Assembly (NCBI GenBank): GCA_045539425.1
Contig: JAZQFH010000016.1
Span: forward strand, 1 to 61,919
DNA length: 61,919 nt
Source of the DNA: RUG14871 sp045539425
Lineage (GTDB): Bacteria > Bacillota_I > Bacilli_A > Erysipelotrichales > Erysipelotrichaceae
Reading direction: 5' to 3'
The notes beneath the pieces were generated by a model that did no database searches, was not told the origin of the DNA, and saw only the letters and a program-made list of their open reading frames with translations. The position numbers and the translations under genes are program-made. The number at the start of each line of letters is the position of its first letter. Position 1 is the stretch's first letter. Positions 34,696-42,749 of this stretch are shown here, one piece after another.

Positions 34696-35272
34696 AGTCT
34701 TCTACGAATTCAATACTTCCTTCTTCCATCCGCTTGACTCTGGCCAGGGATTCCACGCGGTATCCCATTTCGCGGATCCGCTCCAGTCCCGGCTGGTACG
34801 TCTTTTCAATGACGATGCCGCAGCCGACAACCGTGGCACCTGCCTGCTTGCAGACGGAGATCAGGGCATGGAGGGCTTCCCCGTTAGCGAGGAAGTCATC
34901 GATGATCAGGACTCTGTCTTCCGGATGCAGATAGTCTTTGGAGACCGTGATGTTGTAATCTCTCTGGCGGGTATAGGAGTGCAGACGTTCAGAATAGACA
35001 CTGTCTCCCATATTATTGGCAGCTACTTTCTTCGCAAAGACGACCGGAATGTTGCCGAATGCCTGGGATGTGGTGACGGCCATCGAGATGCCGCTGGCTT
35101 CCACAGTCAGGATCTTGTTGACATTGTCGTTTGCGTAAAGGCGATGGAACTCCTCGCCAATCTCGTTCAGAAATGCGACATCGATCTGATGATTCAGAAA
35201 ACTGTCCACTTTCAGAACATCATTCGGGAGGATCTTACCTTCTCTCAGGATTTTTTCTTCAAGACGCTTCAT
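34694..35272 (-). CDS. xpt: Xanthine phosphoribosyltransferase
   Basis: A 192-residue type I phosphoribosyltransferase that converts xanthine and PRPP to XMP. Xpt-specific blocks are MKRLEEKILREGKILPNDVL, DSFLNHQIDV, TVEASGISMA and the PRPP loop VLIIDDFLANGEAL. The ATG at 35270-35272 follows AGAAGG at nine bases; a TTG codon just before it is less likely. Unlike many Firmicute xpt genes it has no room for a purine riboswitch: the predicted leader is only about 20 bases. Confidence 0.95.
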   Translation of the reverse strand: MKRLEEKILREGKILPNDVLKVDSFLNHQIDVAFLNEIGEEFHRLYANDNVNKILTVEASGISMAVTTSQAFGNIPVVFAKKVAANNMGDSVYSERLHSYTRQRDYNITVSKDYLHPEDRVLIIDDFLANGEALHALISVCKQAGATVVGCGIVIEKTYQPGLERIREMGYRVESLARVKRMEEGSIEFVED

Positions 35273-35301
35273 CAAAAACTACCTTCTTTCAATATGCCGC
35301 T

Positions 35302-35330
35302 ATTATAGAACAGAAAAAAAAGAAGTTCAA
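35302..35330 (-). promoter_or_regulatory. Promoter of xpt
   Basis: Read leftward: TTGAAC (35325-35330), a 17-base spacer and TATAAT (35302-35307). The -35 box lies inside the 3' arm of the ppiB terminator. Confidence 0.75.
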
Positions 35331-35342
35331 TGGAGAACTTCT
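35313..35342 (-). terminator. Terminator of ppiB
   Basis: Read leftward: AGAAGTTC, a six-base loop and GAACTTCT, followed by a run of T residues. The stem begins at the ppiB stop codon and overlaps the xpt promoter. Confidence 0.88.
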
Positions 35343-35811
35343 ATTTTATGTAGACACGTTTCATGCGCTGGTCGTGGACCGGACGGTCCATGAATCCCGT
35401 ATCGCATGTGGCAATCTCATCCACGACATCCATGCCGCTGACAACCTTGCCGAATGCGGCATAAGAGCCATCCAGATGCGGTGCATCCTCATGCATGATA
35501 AAGAACTGGCTGGATGCGGAATTCGGGTTCTGAGCGCGTGCCATGGAGATGACGCCGCGGGTGTGCTTGAGCGGGTTATTGAAACCGTTTGACGCAAATT
35601 CGCCTTTGATGTTTTCCGAAGAACCTCCGCGTCCCGTTCCCGTCGGGTCACCGCCCTGAATCATAAATCCGGCAATGACTCTGTGGAAAATTAAACCGTC
35701 ATAGAAGCCCTGACGGACAAGCTTTTCAAAGTTCGCGACAGTGATCGGTGCGACCTCCGGATAGAGTTCGATCTCGATCTGTTTGCCGTTTTCCATTTCA
35801 ATTACGATCAT
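35341..35811 (-). CDS. ppiB: Peptidyl-prolyl cis-trans isomerase, cyclophilin type
   Basis: A 156-residue cytoplasmic cyclophilin. The catalytic Arg is in FHRVIAGFMIQGGDPTGTGRGG, and SASSQFFIM and the PHLDGSYAAFGKVV block complete the active site. The ATG at 35809-35811 is chosen because it begins MIVIEMENGK and lies 12 bases after AAGGAG. An upstream in-frame ATG directly abuts the AAGGAG and could not be used. Confidence 0.95.
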   Translation of the reverse strand: MIVIEMENGKQIEIELYPEVAPITVANFEKLVRQGFYDGLIFHRVIAGFMIQGGDPTGTGRGGSSENIKGEFASNGFNNPLKHTRGVISMARAQNPNSASSQFFIMHEDAPHLDGSYAAFGKVVSGMDVVDEIATCDTGFMDRPVHDQRMKRVYIK

Positions 35812-35930
35812 AATGATATACATCTCCTTAGTTTGTATTATATCATCCGTGCACACGTGTTAAAAGGGGAGAGGAGTGGAAGAAGGAAGACAAAATAGGC
35901 TATAATAGGAAAGACAAGTGAGGAAAACAC

Positions 35931-36479
35931 ATGAAAATACTGGTAGTCAGTGACCTGCACGGCTCCGCTGCTGCGGCAGAAAAGGTCGAACAAATCATAT
36001 GTAACAATACCTTTGATCGGATTCTGGTTCTGGGAGATGTTCTCTATCACGGACCGCGCAATCCGCTTCCGGAAGGCTACGCACCATTAAAGGTGGCGGA
36101 GATTCTCAACCGCTATGCGGATCAGATCCTCGGGGTACGGGGAAACTGTGATGCGGAGATCGACAGGGAAATCTGCCGTTTCCCGCTCTCAAAGGATTAT
36201 GAAACGTTAAATCTCGGAACAAGGGAAGTCTTTCTGACGCATGGCCATATCCACTCGCCGGAAATGCACATGCCGCTCAGTAAGGGAACACTCTTCCTCT
36301 ACGGACACTTCCATGTTCCGAAAGCCGAGTACCGCAACGGAATCTATTATCTGAATCCGGGCAGCACCACGCTGCCGAAAGAGAATTATCCGCAGAGCTA
36401 CGGCATCCTGAGTGAAGAGGGCTTTACGGTCTATGACTTTGCGGGAAACGAGATCAAAAGCATCCGTTTTATCGACTGA
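35931..36479 (+). CDS. YfcE/MJ0936-family metallophosphodiesterase
   Basis: A 182-residue calcineurin-like phosphoesterase. The two-metal site is complete: DLHGS (8-12), GDVLYHGPRN, GNCDAEID, THGHIHSPE and GHFHVPK, and the family end NPGSTTLPKE is present. Relatives hydrolyse phosphodiesters with Mn2+; the physiological substrate is unknown. A TATAAT box lies at 35901-35906 and GTGAGGAAAA precedes the ATG. Confidence 0.9.
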   Translation: MKILVVSDLHGSAAAAEKVEQIICNNTFDRILVLGDVLYHGPRNPLPEGYAPLKVAEILNRYADQILGVRGNCDAEIDREICRFPLSKDYETLNLGTREVFLTHGHIHSPEMHMPLSKGTLFLYGHFHVPKAEYRNGIYYLNPGSTTLPKENYPQSYGILSEEGFTVYDFAGNEIKSIRFID

Positions 36480-36492
36480 TCATTGAAAAAGT

Positions 36493-36516
36493 GAGGAATT
36501 CTTCCTCCTTTTTTTT
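36493..36516 (+). terminator. Terminator of the phosphodiesterase gene
   Basis: GAGGAA-TTC-TTCCTC is followed by C and a run of eight T residues. Confidence 0.8.
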
Positions 36517-36544
36517 ATTTATAGGATAAAAGGAGGATACACTC

Positions 36545-36604
36545 ATGAATGCCTGTTTTGAAAATCTGTTGCGGCTGCTCCGGAATCTTCTGTTCTACAT
36601 CTGA
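36545..36604 (+). CDS. 19-residue Leu-rich peptide, first gene of a micro-operon
   Basis: The frame MNACFENLLRLLRNLLFYI starts at an ATG ten bases after a full AGGAGG (36530-36535). Its TGA overlaps the ATG of the next gene (TGATG). The peptide is hydrophobic with two Arg residues spaced as in an amphipathic helix. It could be a translational lead-in for the downstream gene or a membrane-active peptide. No match is recognised. The strong ribosome binding site and coupling are the evidence that it is translated. Confidence 0.55.
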   Translation: MNACFENLLRLLRNLLFYI

Positions 36605-36957
36605 TGCATACCCGTACGCCGCTGTGGCTGTTTCTTCCGCTTCTCTGCGTGCTGATTCCTCTCTTTTTATGGCTTCCGGAGCACTCCTTAGACCGTTTTG
36701 AGGAAATCACGCAGGAAGAAGTGTCAAAGCTGGATCCTCCCTACCTGCTTTACGTCTATGACGCTTCCTGCGCAAACTGCCGCAGGGCGAATGCACTGCT
36801 GTTACGTTATCTGAATGAGGGGAGTAAGGTGTACCGCATTCAGGCTCAGAACAGCTCTGAAGAGTATATACCGGTTTTAATTGTTCAGAAGTCGGAGAGT
36901 GAGCGGGAAAAGTATGTGGGAGCGGAAGAAATCGAAGCGTATTTAAAGGAGAGATGA
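36604..36957 (+). CDS. Membrane-anchored thioredoxin-like protein
   Basis: A 117-residue protein: one N-terminal hydrophobic helix (about residues 5-24), then a small thioredoxin-like domain with YVYDASCANC (Cys56, Cys59) and a C-terminal strand-helix part (VLIVQKSES, EEIEAYLKER). It is short for a thioredoxin fold. It is probably an extracytoplasmic disulfide handler. It has no ribosome binding site of its own and its ATG overlaps the TGA of the 19-codon frame, so it should be expressed only by coupling. The next tiny gene starts two bases after its stop. Confidence 0.7.
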   Translation: MHTRTPLWLFLPLLCVLIPLFLWLPEHSLDRFEEITQEEVSKLDPPYLLYVYDASCANCRRANALLLRYLNEGSKVYRIQAQNSSEEYIPVLIVQKSESEREKYVGAEEIEAYLKER

Positions 36958-36958
36958 A

Positions 36959-37057
36959 ATGAGCGGAGTCAAAACACTGGTGCGCCGTATTATCTTCTTT
37001 GCGATCAGCACGGCTGCTTTGACGCTATACATGACGGAAAAAATCTCGGGATTCTGA
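36959..37057 (+). CDS. 32-residue single-span membrane peptide
   Basis: The frame starts MSGVKTLVRRIIFFAISTAA and ends in EKISGF. It has a positively charged N terminus and one hydrophobic helix. AAGGAGAG lies four to five bases before the ATG at 36959, one base after the thioredoxin-like gene. It is too small for routine gene calling. It may be an accessory subunit of the thioredoxin-like protein. Confidence 0.55.
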   Translation: MSGVKTLVRRIIFFAISTAALTLYMTEKISGF

Positions 37058-37071
37058 TCCGCTTTTTCCTG

Positions 37072-37077
37072 TATAAT
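37072..37077 (+). promoter_or_regulatory. -10 box giving a leaderless rlmA transcript
   Basis: TATAAT is followed by ACAGGT and then the ATG of rlmA. No Shine-Dalgarno site and no clear -35 hexamer are present. Confidence 0.6.
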
Positions 37078-37083
37078 ACAGGT

Positions 37084-37878
37084 ATGAAACTGAAGTGTCC
37101 CATCTGCGGGAAACAGCTGAAAGAAGAGGAGCACGCCTATCTCTGCGTCAATGCGCATTCCTTTGATAAAAGCAAAGAGGGGTATGTGAATCTTCTGCGC
37201 AAGCAGAAAAAGAAAGAATACGGGGATTCCGTTGCTCAGGTGGAAGCCAGAAGGGCGTTCTTTTCCCATGACTTCTACCGCCCTCTAAAGGAAGAAGTGG
37301 CGGAAGTGATCCGTGAATACAAGCTTTCTTCACTAGTGGATGCGGGATGCGGGGAAGGCTACTACACCAATTATTTCCGTCGTGTATTGCCGGACGTGGA
37401 CCTTTTGGGTGTGGATATTTCCAAAGAAGCGATCCGTCTGGCCTCGAAGCAGGCGAAAACGGGCTTTGCGGTAGCGGGAGTGGACAGCCTGCCGGTTTTT
37501 GACCATTCACTGGACGGCGTGCTGAACATGTTTGCGCCGATTGCGGAAGAGGAATATCTGCGCGTATTGAAGAATGACGGCATCGTGATCTACGTGCAGG
37601 TGAACGAGCGGCATCTGTATGAGCTGAAAGAAGCGCTCTATCCGCAGGTTTATCTGAATCAGATCAATTATTTCTCAGACCGGTTCCGTTTAAAGGAGAG
37701 CCGGGAATGCGCCTTTGAAATCGAATGCAATCAAAAGGAACTCTGGGACCTCTTCCAGATGACGCCGTACTATTACCATACCCCGCAGGCGGGAAAGGAA
37801 AAACTGAAAGAGCTGGATCATCTCAGGATCCATTGCGATTTCGTAATACAGATCTATGAGAAAAGCGTTTCCGCTTAA
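37084..37878 (+). CDS. rlmA: 23S rRNA (guanine-N1)-methyltransferase RlmA
   Basis: A 264-residue enzyme with an N-terminal zinc finger (CPICGK at 5-10, then YLCVNAHSFD), the SAM motif VDAGCGEGYYT and FAPIAEEEYLRVLKNDG in the methyltransferase domain. The FDKSKEGYVNLLRKQKK block after the zinc site is typical of RlmA. In Gram-positives the target is usually G748 of 23S rRNA (RlmA-II), which affects macrolide and tylosin binding. The last codons and stop lie within the terminator hairpin. Confidence 0.92.
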   Translation: MKLKCPICGKQLKEEEHAYLCVNAHSFDKSKEGYVNLLRKQKKKEYGDSVAQVEARRAFFSHDFYRPLKEEVAEVIREYKLSSLVDAGCGEGYYTNYFRRVLPDVDLLGVDISKEAIRLASKQAKTGFAVAGVDSLPVFDHSLDGVLNMFAPIAEEEYLRVLKNDGIVIYVQVNERHLYELKEALYPQVYLNQINYFSDRFRLKESRECAFEIECNQKELWDLFQMTPYYYHTPQAGKEKLKELDHLRIHCDFVIQIYEKSVSA

Positions 37879-37893
37879 GCAGAAACGCTTTTT
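37861..37893 (+). terminator. Terminator of rlmA
   Basis: AAAAGCGTTTC (37861-37871) pairs with GAAACGCTTTT (37882-37892). The loop CGCTTAAGCA contains the rlmA stop codon. The convergent gene ends at 37893. Confidence 0.85.
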
Positions 37894-39800
37894 CACTGTC
37901 TAACGTAATAGTCATCCAATAGCGTCAGTTTGACACGATTGGAAGTGATCTCATCGATGTGGTAAAGCCTCTGGTTCAGAAGTTCGGCATCCGTGGAAGG
38001 ATTCCAGTATTTTTCAATGTAGACCTCATCCGGATACATCAGATAGAGATAATCGTAATCCTTTAAGAGATTCAGATAATCCTCCAGAGAGATATCCCGG
38101 TTCTTCTGTCCGTCATAACTCTGCGGTCCGAGAGTGATTTCCTCAACGGTATAGCCGCTTTCGGCAAAGACGTAGGAGATGACGATGTCCCAGCCCTGTT
38201 CCACCTGATACTGTTCAATGAAGAGGAAACGGCTGCCCATCGGGGTAGAGAAGACCATGTCGACGAGTTCCGTCATCTTATGGTTCATGATTCCTTCGTA
38301 TTCCTTAAGCGGAATGAGATACTGCAGATCGTGCGGCTCCACCAGGATCCCCGTCAGTGCCAGTGCGGCCACCGTTTTGTACACCGGCTTTCTCAGTTCA
38401 CTTTCGCGGTTGATCTTATCCAATAAGAGCATAAAGAACAGCGTAGTGGCAATGTAGAGATACGTCTTCATATAGCGGTCAAAGCTGACCAGATTGGTGG
38501 ACTGGTAAGCGTTGTAAATCGACGCAAAGAGGTACATTCTGGCTACGGCATAGGCGACTGCCCCGAAAAGATACACGAGCGGGAAGATCCAGCTGACATG
38601 TCTGTCCTTTAGCACGTAACGGAATAAAAGGAAGAAGACCACGCAGCTGAACAGCACATAGCTGACATAAGTGAAGGAGATCGGGTGCAGCACGAGCGGA
38701 CGGCGGAAGCAGCATTCGATAAAGTAATGCACGAGACCGTACTTCTCGCTGTTTGGATCACTCAGGTAGGATAAGAAGCGCTGAATGCGTTCCATGTTGA
38801 TCAGCTCCTGCATGGAGTGATTCATGATCTTGGCATAGAGGAACCAGCTGCCGTAGATTAAAAGCGGGGCACCGACGATGAGTAAGAGCGAGCGCAGTAC
38901 CGTGGAAGCTTTGATCTTCTTTTCAATTAAGGCATCACTCATCATCTGCAGGAAGAGGAAGAGGATAACCAGTGCCGCAAAGGCGATTCCCGTCTGTTTT
39001 AGTAAGAGCAGGGCCGTCAGCGACATGATGACATTAAAGAGGGAGAAGGCATTCCACTTCTTTGCGGTGTAAGTCACATAGAAGCAGTAGGCCGTTAATA
39101 AGCCGAGCGGGAAGTCGACATAGATCGTATTGTAGATATGCGGAATATCGCCATCCGTCGGGGTGATGCTGATACAGCAGCCAAGCAGGATAAAGATCAG
39201 TACCTGCAGCAGTGCTTTCAGAATGTCTTCCGTTTTCTTAATAGACAGATGTCTTAAGAGCGGGAGATAGAGCACCAGGCAGAAGGTCGTCATTGCCCGG
39301 AAGCAGTATCCTTCCGCAAAGCCGTGACCGAAGTAGCAGAATAAGAGTTCCACTATGGTCAGAAACGGCGGATAGGTCCTTTCGTTATAGAGCGACTGCT
39401 CGGAGATGAAGGAGTCGTACTTGAAGTCTTCCCGTACCTGCAAGCCCCAGTTCCAGAATTCATCCGCAATGGAGAACCCGCGGTAGCGCTGTAAGAAGAA
39501 GATGTAGACAAAAAGGATCACATAGGCCAGAAAGCCCAGCGTGAAGTAATTCTCACGGAATGTCTTCCATTCCGCTTTTTCCTTTCTGCATTTCAGAAAC
39601 AAAAGAAGAAAAAAGGCTGCCGAGAGCATATAGGAGGCATAGTAGCCGTAACTGATATGGTTAAGCAGGCCGAAAAGATAGAGGCAGAGCGCCCCGATGA
39701 TATAAGTCAGGGGAATGGTCTCTTCAAATCTTTTGCGGAATGAGAGAACCAACAGCCCGTTGATGCTCAGAGACCAGAATAATCCGATGATTAATGACAT
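37893..39800 (-). CDS. Large polytopic membrane protein, GT-C-like, paralogue of 11774-13657
   Basis: A 635-residue protein with about a dozen hydrophobic segments and a soluble C-terminal region of about 130 residues. Shared with the 11774 product are LFWSLS-NGL at the start, DEFWNWGLQVRE in the first outer loop, ERTYPPF, YVDFPLGL and the end pattern YLMYPDEVYIEKYW. Acidic loop residues suggest GT-C-type sugar transfer from a polyprenyl carrier. It opens the surface-glycopolymer locus and is divergent from the first MBOAT gene. Its transcript should be leaderless (TATAAT six bases before the ATG). Confidence 0.65.
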   Translation of the reverse strand: MSLIIGLFWSLSINGLLVLSFRKRFEETIPLTYIIGALCLYLFGLLNHISYGYYASYMLSAAFFLLLFLKCRKEKAEWKTFRENYFTLGFLAYVILFVYIFFLQRYRGFSIADEFWNWGLQVREDFKYDSFISEQSLYNERTYPPFLTIVELLFCYFGHGFAEGYCFRAMTTFCLVLYLPLLRHLSIKKTEDILKALLQVLIFILLGCCISITPTDGDIPHIYNTIYVDFPLGLLTAYCFYVTYTAKKWNAFSLFNVIMSLTALLLLKQTGIAFAALVILFLFLQMMSDALIEKKIKASTVLRSLLLIVGAPLLIYGSWFLYAKIMNHSMQELINMERIQRFLSYLSDPNSEKYGLVHYFIECCFRRPLVLHPISFTYVSYVLFSCVVFFLLFRYVLKDRHVSWIFPLVYLFGAVAYAVARMYLFASIYNAYQSTNLVSFDRYMKTYLYIATTLFFMLLLDKINRESELRKPVYKTVAALALTGILVEPHDLQYLIPLKEYEGIMNHKMTELVDMVFSTPMGSRFLFIEQYQVEQGWDIVISYVFAESGYTVEEITLGPQSYDGQKNRDISLEDYLNLLKDYDYLYLMYPDEVYIEKYWNPSTDAELLNQRLYHIDEITSNRVKLTLLDDYYVRQ

Positions 39801-39806
39801 AACTCA

Positions 39807-39812
39807 ATTATA
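39807..39812 (-). promoter_or_regulatory. -10 box giving a leaderless transcript of the 39800 gene
   Basis: Read leftward: TATAAT, then TGAGTT, then ATG. No Shine-Dalgarno site. Confidence 0.6.
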
Positions 39813-39889
39813 CTATAGATGCCGTGGTTTCTCTATCCCGTTAAAGTGGAGCTGCCACAGAAATGGATGAATATTTCAGGGGAATAGTT

Positions 39890-39895
39890 TATAAT
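39890..39895 (+). promoter_or_regulatory. -10 box of the first MBOAT operon
   Basis: TATAAT ends 13 bases before the ATG at 39909. The predicted leader is only about six bases, and only a weak CAGG is present, so this is a near-leaderless start. Confidence 0.5.
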
Positions 39896-39908
39896 TGAGT
39901 CAGGTTTT

Positions 39909-41309
39909 ATGGACTTTTCAAGTGCGCTTTTCATCTTCTGTTTTCTGCCGTTGTCCTTAGCGGGCATGCTTTTGTGCAGCAGATTTCTGCCGAAGGCACA
40001 GAATGCGCTGCTGATTCTGATCAGCTTCGTCTTCTATGGCTGGACAGACTACAAGAGCGTCTTTTTTATTGCGGTGATCGCACTGTTTCTGTTCGCATAC
40101 GGAAAGATTGCGGAGGGGAAGCGCAGCAAACCTTTACTGATTGGCGGCCTTTTCATTCTTTTGGGAATTCTCGGCTACTTCAAATACATCGATTTTATCA
40201 TCGTGAATCTTAACCGCTTCTTAAAGATGGCGATCCAGCCGCGGCAACTGATCGCACCGCTGGGTATCTCGTTCATTATCTTTGAAGCCATTTCCTATGT
40301 GGTGGATATTTACCGCGGGGTACGCGCCGGCAACATTACGGAAGTATTTCTTTTCATTTCTTTCTTTGCGAAGGTGACTTCGGGTCCGATCCTTTCCTGG
40401 AAACGGTTTGAGACGCAGACTGAGGGCAGAAAGATCACGCTTGACGATCTGACGCAGGGCTTTGAGATGATCATCTTCGGCCTTGCCCGCAAGGTGCTTG
40501 TGGCGGATATTCTGGGAAGTACGAACTATCAGATCGTCTCCTGGTTTGAAGAGGCACCGATCGATGCGCCGAGCGCCTTTCTGGCGGCACTCTGCTACAT
40601 GGTGCAGATCTATTACGACTTCTCCGGTTACAGTTTGATGGCAATCGGTATCAGCCGCCTGTTTGGCTTTACGATTGAGAAGAACTTCGATGAGCCCTAC
40701 CGCTCGAAAAGCGTCAGCGAATTCTGGAGAAGGTGGCACATTTCCCTGGGAACCTGGTTTAGGGAATACCTCTACATTCCTTTAGGCGGTAACAGGAAAC
40801 ACGTCTACCGCAATCTGTTCCTTGTCTTCCTCTTTACGGGAATCTGGCACGGAGCGGGATGGAACTATATCGTCTGGGGAATCATGAACGGAGTGCTGGT
40901 GTTACTGGAGCGATTCGCGCGTAATAAGCCGTTCTATAAGGCAATCCCGGACTGGCTGAAGCAGGCCTTTGTGCTGGTCTTTGTCTATTTCTCCTGGATC
41001 TTCTTCTCCATTTCCTCGCTTGGCGAAATCAAATGGTTTTTACTTGTGATGCTGGGAGTCAACCGCAACAATTTCATCAATTTCACCTGGAAGTATTATC
41101 TGAACCGCCAGGTGAGAGCACTACTGATCTTTGCGCTTTTGAATGATGTCGTGCTTCCGCTTTCCTTTAAAGAGAAAGTACGCAGCTTCTTTGAAGCAGA
41201 TGAAAAGCGCATGATGCTGAAATATATCCTGGAGGCAATTCTGTTTGTGATTACCCTGATCTACATGGTCAATTCCACATACAGTCCGTTTATTTACTAC
41301 AAGTTCTAA
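39909..41309 (+). CDS. MBOAT-family O-acyltransferase, AlgI/DltB-like (cassette 1)
   Basis: A 466-residue polytopic protein. MBOAT hallmarks are YYDFSGYSLMAIGISRLFGF, NFDEPYRSKSVSEFWRRWHISLGTWFREYLYIPLGGN split over about residues 259-296, and the active histidine in TGIWHGAGWNYIVWG. It should pass acyl (probably acetyl) groups across the membrane for O-acylation of a surface glycan. It pairs with the SGNH-like gene 12 bases downstream. A second, related cassette lies at 46170-48737. Confidence 0.9.
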   Translation: MDFSSALFIFCFLPLSLAGMLLCSRFLPKAQNALLILISFVFYGWTDYKSVFFIAVIALFLFAYGKIAEGKRSKPLLIGGLFILLGILGYFKYIDFIIVNLNRFLKMAIQPRQLIAPLGISFIIFEAISYVVDIYRGVRAGNITEVFLFISFFAKVTSGPILSWKRFETQTEGRKITLDDLTQGFEMIIFGLARKVLVADILGSTNYQIVSWFEEAPIDAPSAFLAALCYMVQIYYDFSGYSLMAIGISRLFGFTIEKNFDEPYRSKSVSEFWRRWHISLGTWFREYLYIPLGGNRKHVYRNLFLVFLFTGIWHGAGWNYIVWGIMNGVLVLLERFARNKPFYKAIPDWLKQAFVLVFVYFSWIFFSISSLGEIKWFLLVMLGVNRNNFINFTWKYYLNRQVRALLIFALLNDVVLPLSFKEKVRSFFEADEKRMMLKYILEAILFVITLIYMVNSTYSPFIYYKF

Positions 41310-41321
41310 AAAAGGAGAGAC

Positions 41322-42716
41322 ATGAAAAAGGCACAGCTGGGTTTTCTTACGTTGATAGCACTGATCATACTGTTACCGGTATGTTTCTTTCAGCATGAGA
41401 AAAACCACTGGTCTGAGATCGATAACCGCAATCTGGCGGAGCTGAGTGAAAATGTCAGCATTGATCAGACAGCTCAGGAGCTGAAGAGTTACGTCAATGA
41501 GCGCATCGGCTTCCGCTATCAGATGATCGATGCCTACAACCGGATCAATAAGACGCTTTTCAATGTTTTCTCCCATCCGGATTACGATCTCGGAAAAGAG
41601 GAGGAACTGTACCCGAATATCATCGAAAACCAGCTGTACGACTCCTACCGCCAGACGTTTGTGGTGGCCTTGGAGAAGATGCAGCACTACTGTGAAGACA
41701 GAGACATCAAGTTCTATCTGATGTTTGATCCGAATAAGATCTCCATCTATCCGGAATACATTCCGGACGGGATCAACTATTCTTCCGAATGGGTGGACCG
41801 CTTCCTGGAGGAATGCGCTAACCGGGGAATCACGGTAGTGGATAACTATCACTACTTCAAGGAAATCAAGGATGAAGTGAAACTGTACAATTCCAAAGAG
41901 GATGTGGCACACTGGAATGACATGGGAGCCTTCCTTGGCTGCAATCACGTGCTCCGCACTCTGAAAGAGGACTTCCCGGCCATTGAGGAGAACCGTCTGG
42001 AAGAGATGGAAGTCTCAGAAGAGACGGTAAAGTATCTGCAGAACTCCAACATCGTCATCAATGAAACGGTACCACGCATCCGCGTTCCGGAGCACTGGGT
42101 CAATATCGGGGAAGCGGAGAGGGAAGCCTTACAGAAAGATGCCACCTTCGCCAACAGCGCCCACTTTGTCTCCACCAATGAATCCGACAGTTCGAAGCCG
42201 AAGATCCTGGCCTTTGAAGGCTCGTATCTTTACGGCGGGAACCACCATGCGTTTTTAATCAATCAGAGCCGGGAATACATCACCATTCATAACTACCGCA
42301 ATGTTCTCAATCTGCCGTATTACGTCAATGTCTATCAGCCGGATCTGGTGCTCTTTGACGTCGCGGAATTCGTCTTTGCGGAATACTTCTTTGCGTCCAG
42401 CACGATGGGCAACATGATCTATCCGGAAGCCATCAAAGCCTATCCGTATGCGGAAGAAGAGATCAGCCTGAAGAGCGTGGAAATCACCGAGTTCACTCCG
42501 GCCTTCCGCCGCATCTTCGTTGAGGTTGACAGTACGGACTATCAGCCGGCATATGTCGAGTTCAACGGTGAGACGTACGATCTTGAAATCGTCAACGGAG
42601 TCTATCATCTCGTTACGCTCTCTTCCAACCTGGAAGGTGTGAGTGAGCTGAAATTCACCTTTATCGATGAAACAAATCAGAAGCGCTACAGTGCCGTGCA
42701 TAGGCTCGGTGAATGA
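41322..42716 (+). CDS. AlgX/AlgJ-like SGNH acyltransferase partner (cassette 1)
   Basis: A 464-residue protein with an N-terminal hydrophobic helix and a large extracytoplasmic domain of the DHHW/AlgX type. The Asp-His pair lies in DVAHWND (194-200). The usual GDSY nucleophile block reads FEGSYLYGG, so Ser301 is kept but Asp is missing and Glu is displaced. A C-terminal beta-rich domain (about 365-464) follows. It should transfer the acyl group delivered by MBOAT cassette 1 onto a glycan. AAAGGAGAG precedes the ATG. The altered motif may mean changed or lost catalysis. Confidence 0.78.
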   Translation: MKKAQLGFLTLIALIILLPVCFFQHEKNHWSEIDNRNLAELSENVSIDQTAQELKSYVNERIGFRYQMIDAYNRINKTLFNVFSHPDYDLGKEEELYPNIIENQLYDSYRQTFVVALEKMQHYCEDRDIKFYLMFDPNKISIYPEYIPDGINYSSEWVDRFLEECANRGITVVDNYHYFKEIKDEVKLYNSKEDVAHWNDMGAFLGCNHVLRTLKEDFPAIEENRLEEMEVSEETVKYLQNSNIVINETVPRIRVPEHWVNIGEAEREALQKDATFANSAHFVSTNESDSSKPKILAFEGSYLYGGNHHAFLINQSREYITIHNYRNVLNLPYYVNVYQPDLVLFDVAEFVFAEYFFASSTMGNMIYPEAIKAYPYAEEEISLKSVEITEFTPAFRRIFVEVDSTDYQPAYVEFNGETYDLEIVNGVYHLVTLSSNLEGVSELKFTFIDETNQKRYSAVHRLGE

Positions 42717-42749
42717 TTTGCGCTATAATAAAGACAGATAGGAAAACAT

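Noticed and set aside
35273..35312. Purine riboswitch before xpt
   Set aside because: The space between promoter and start is far too short for an aptamer.
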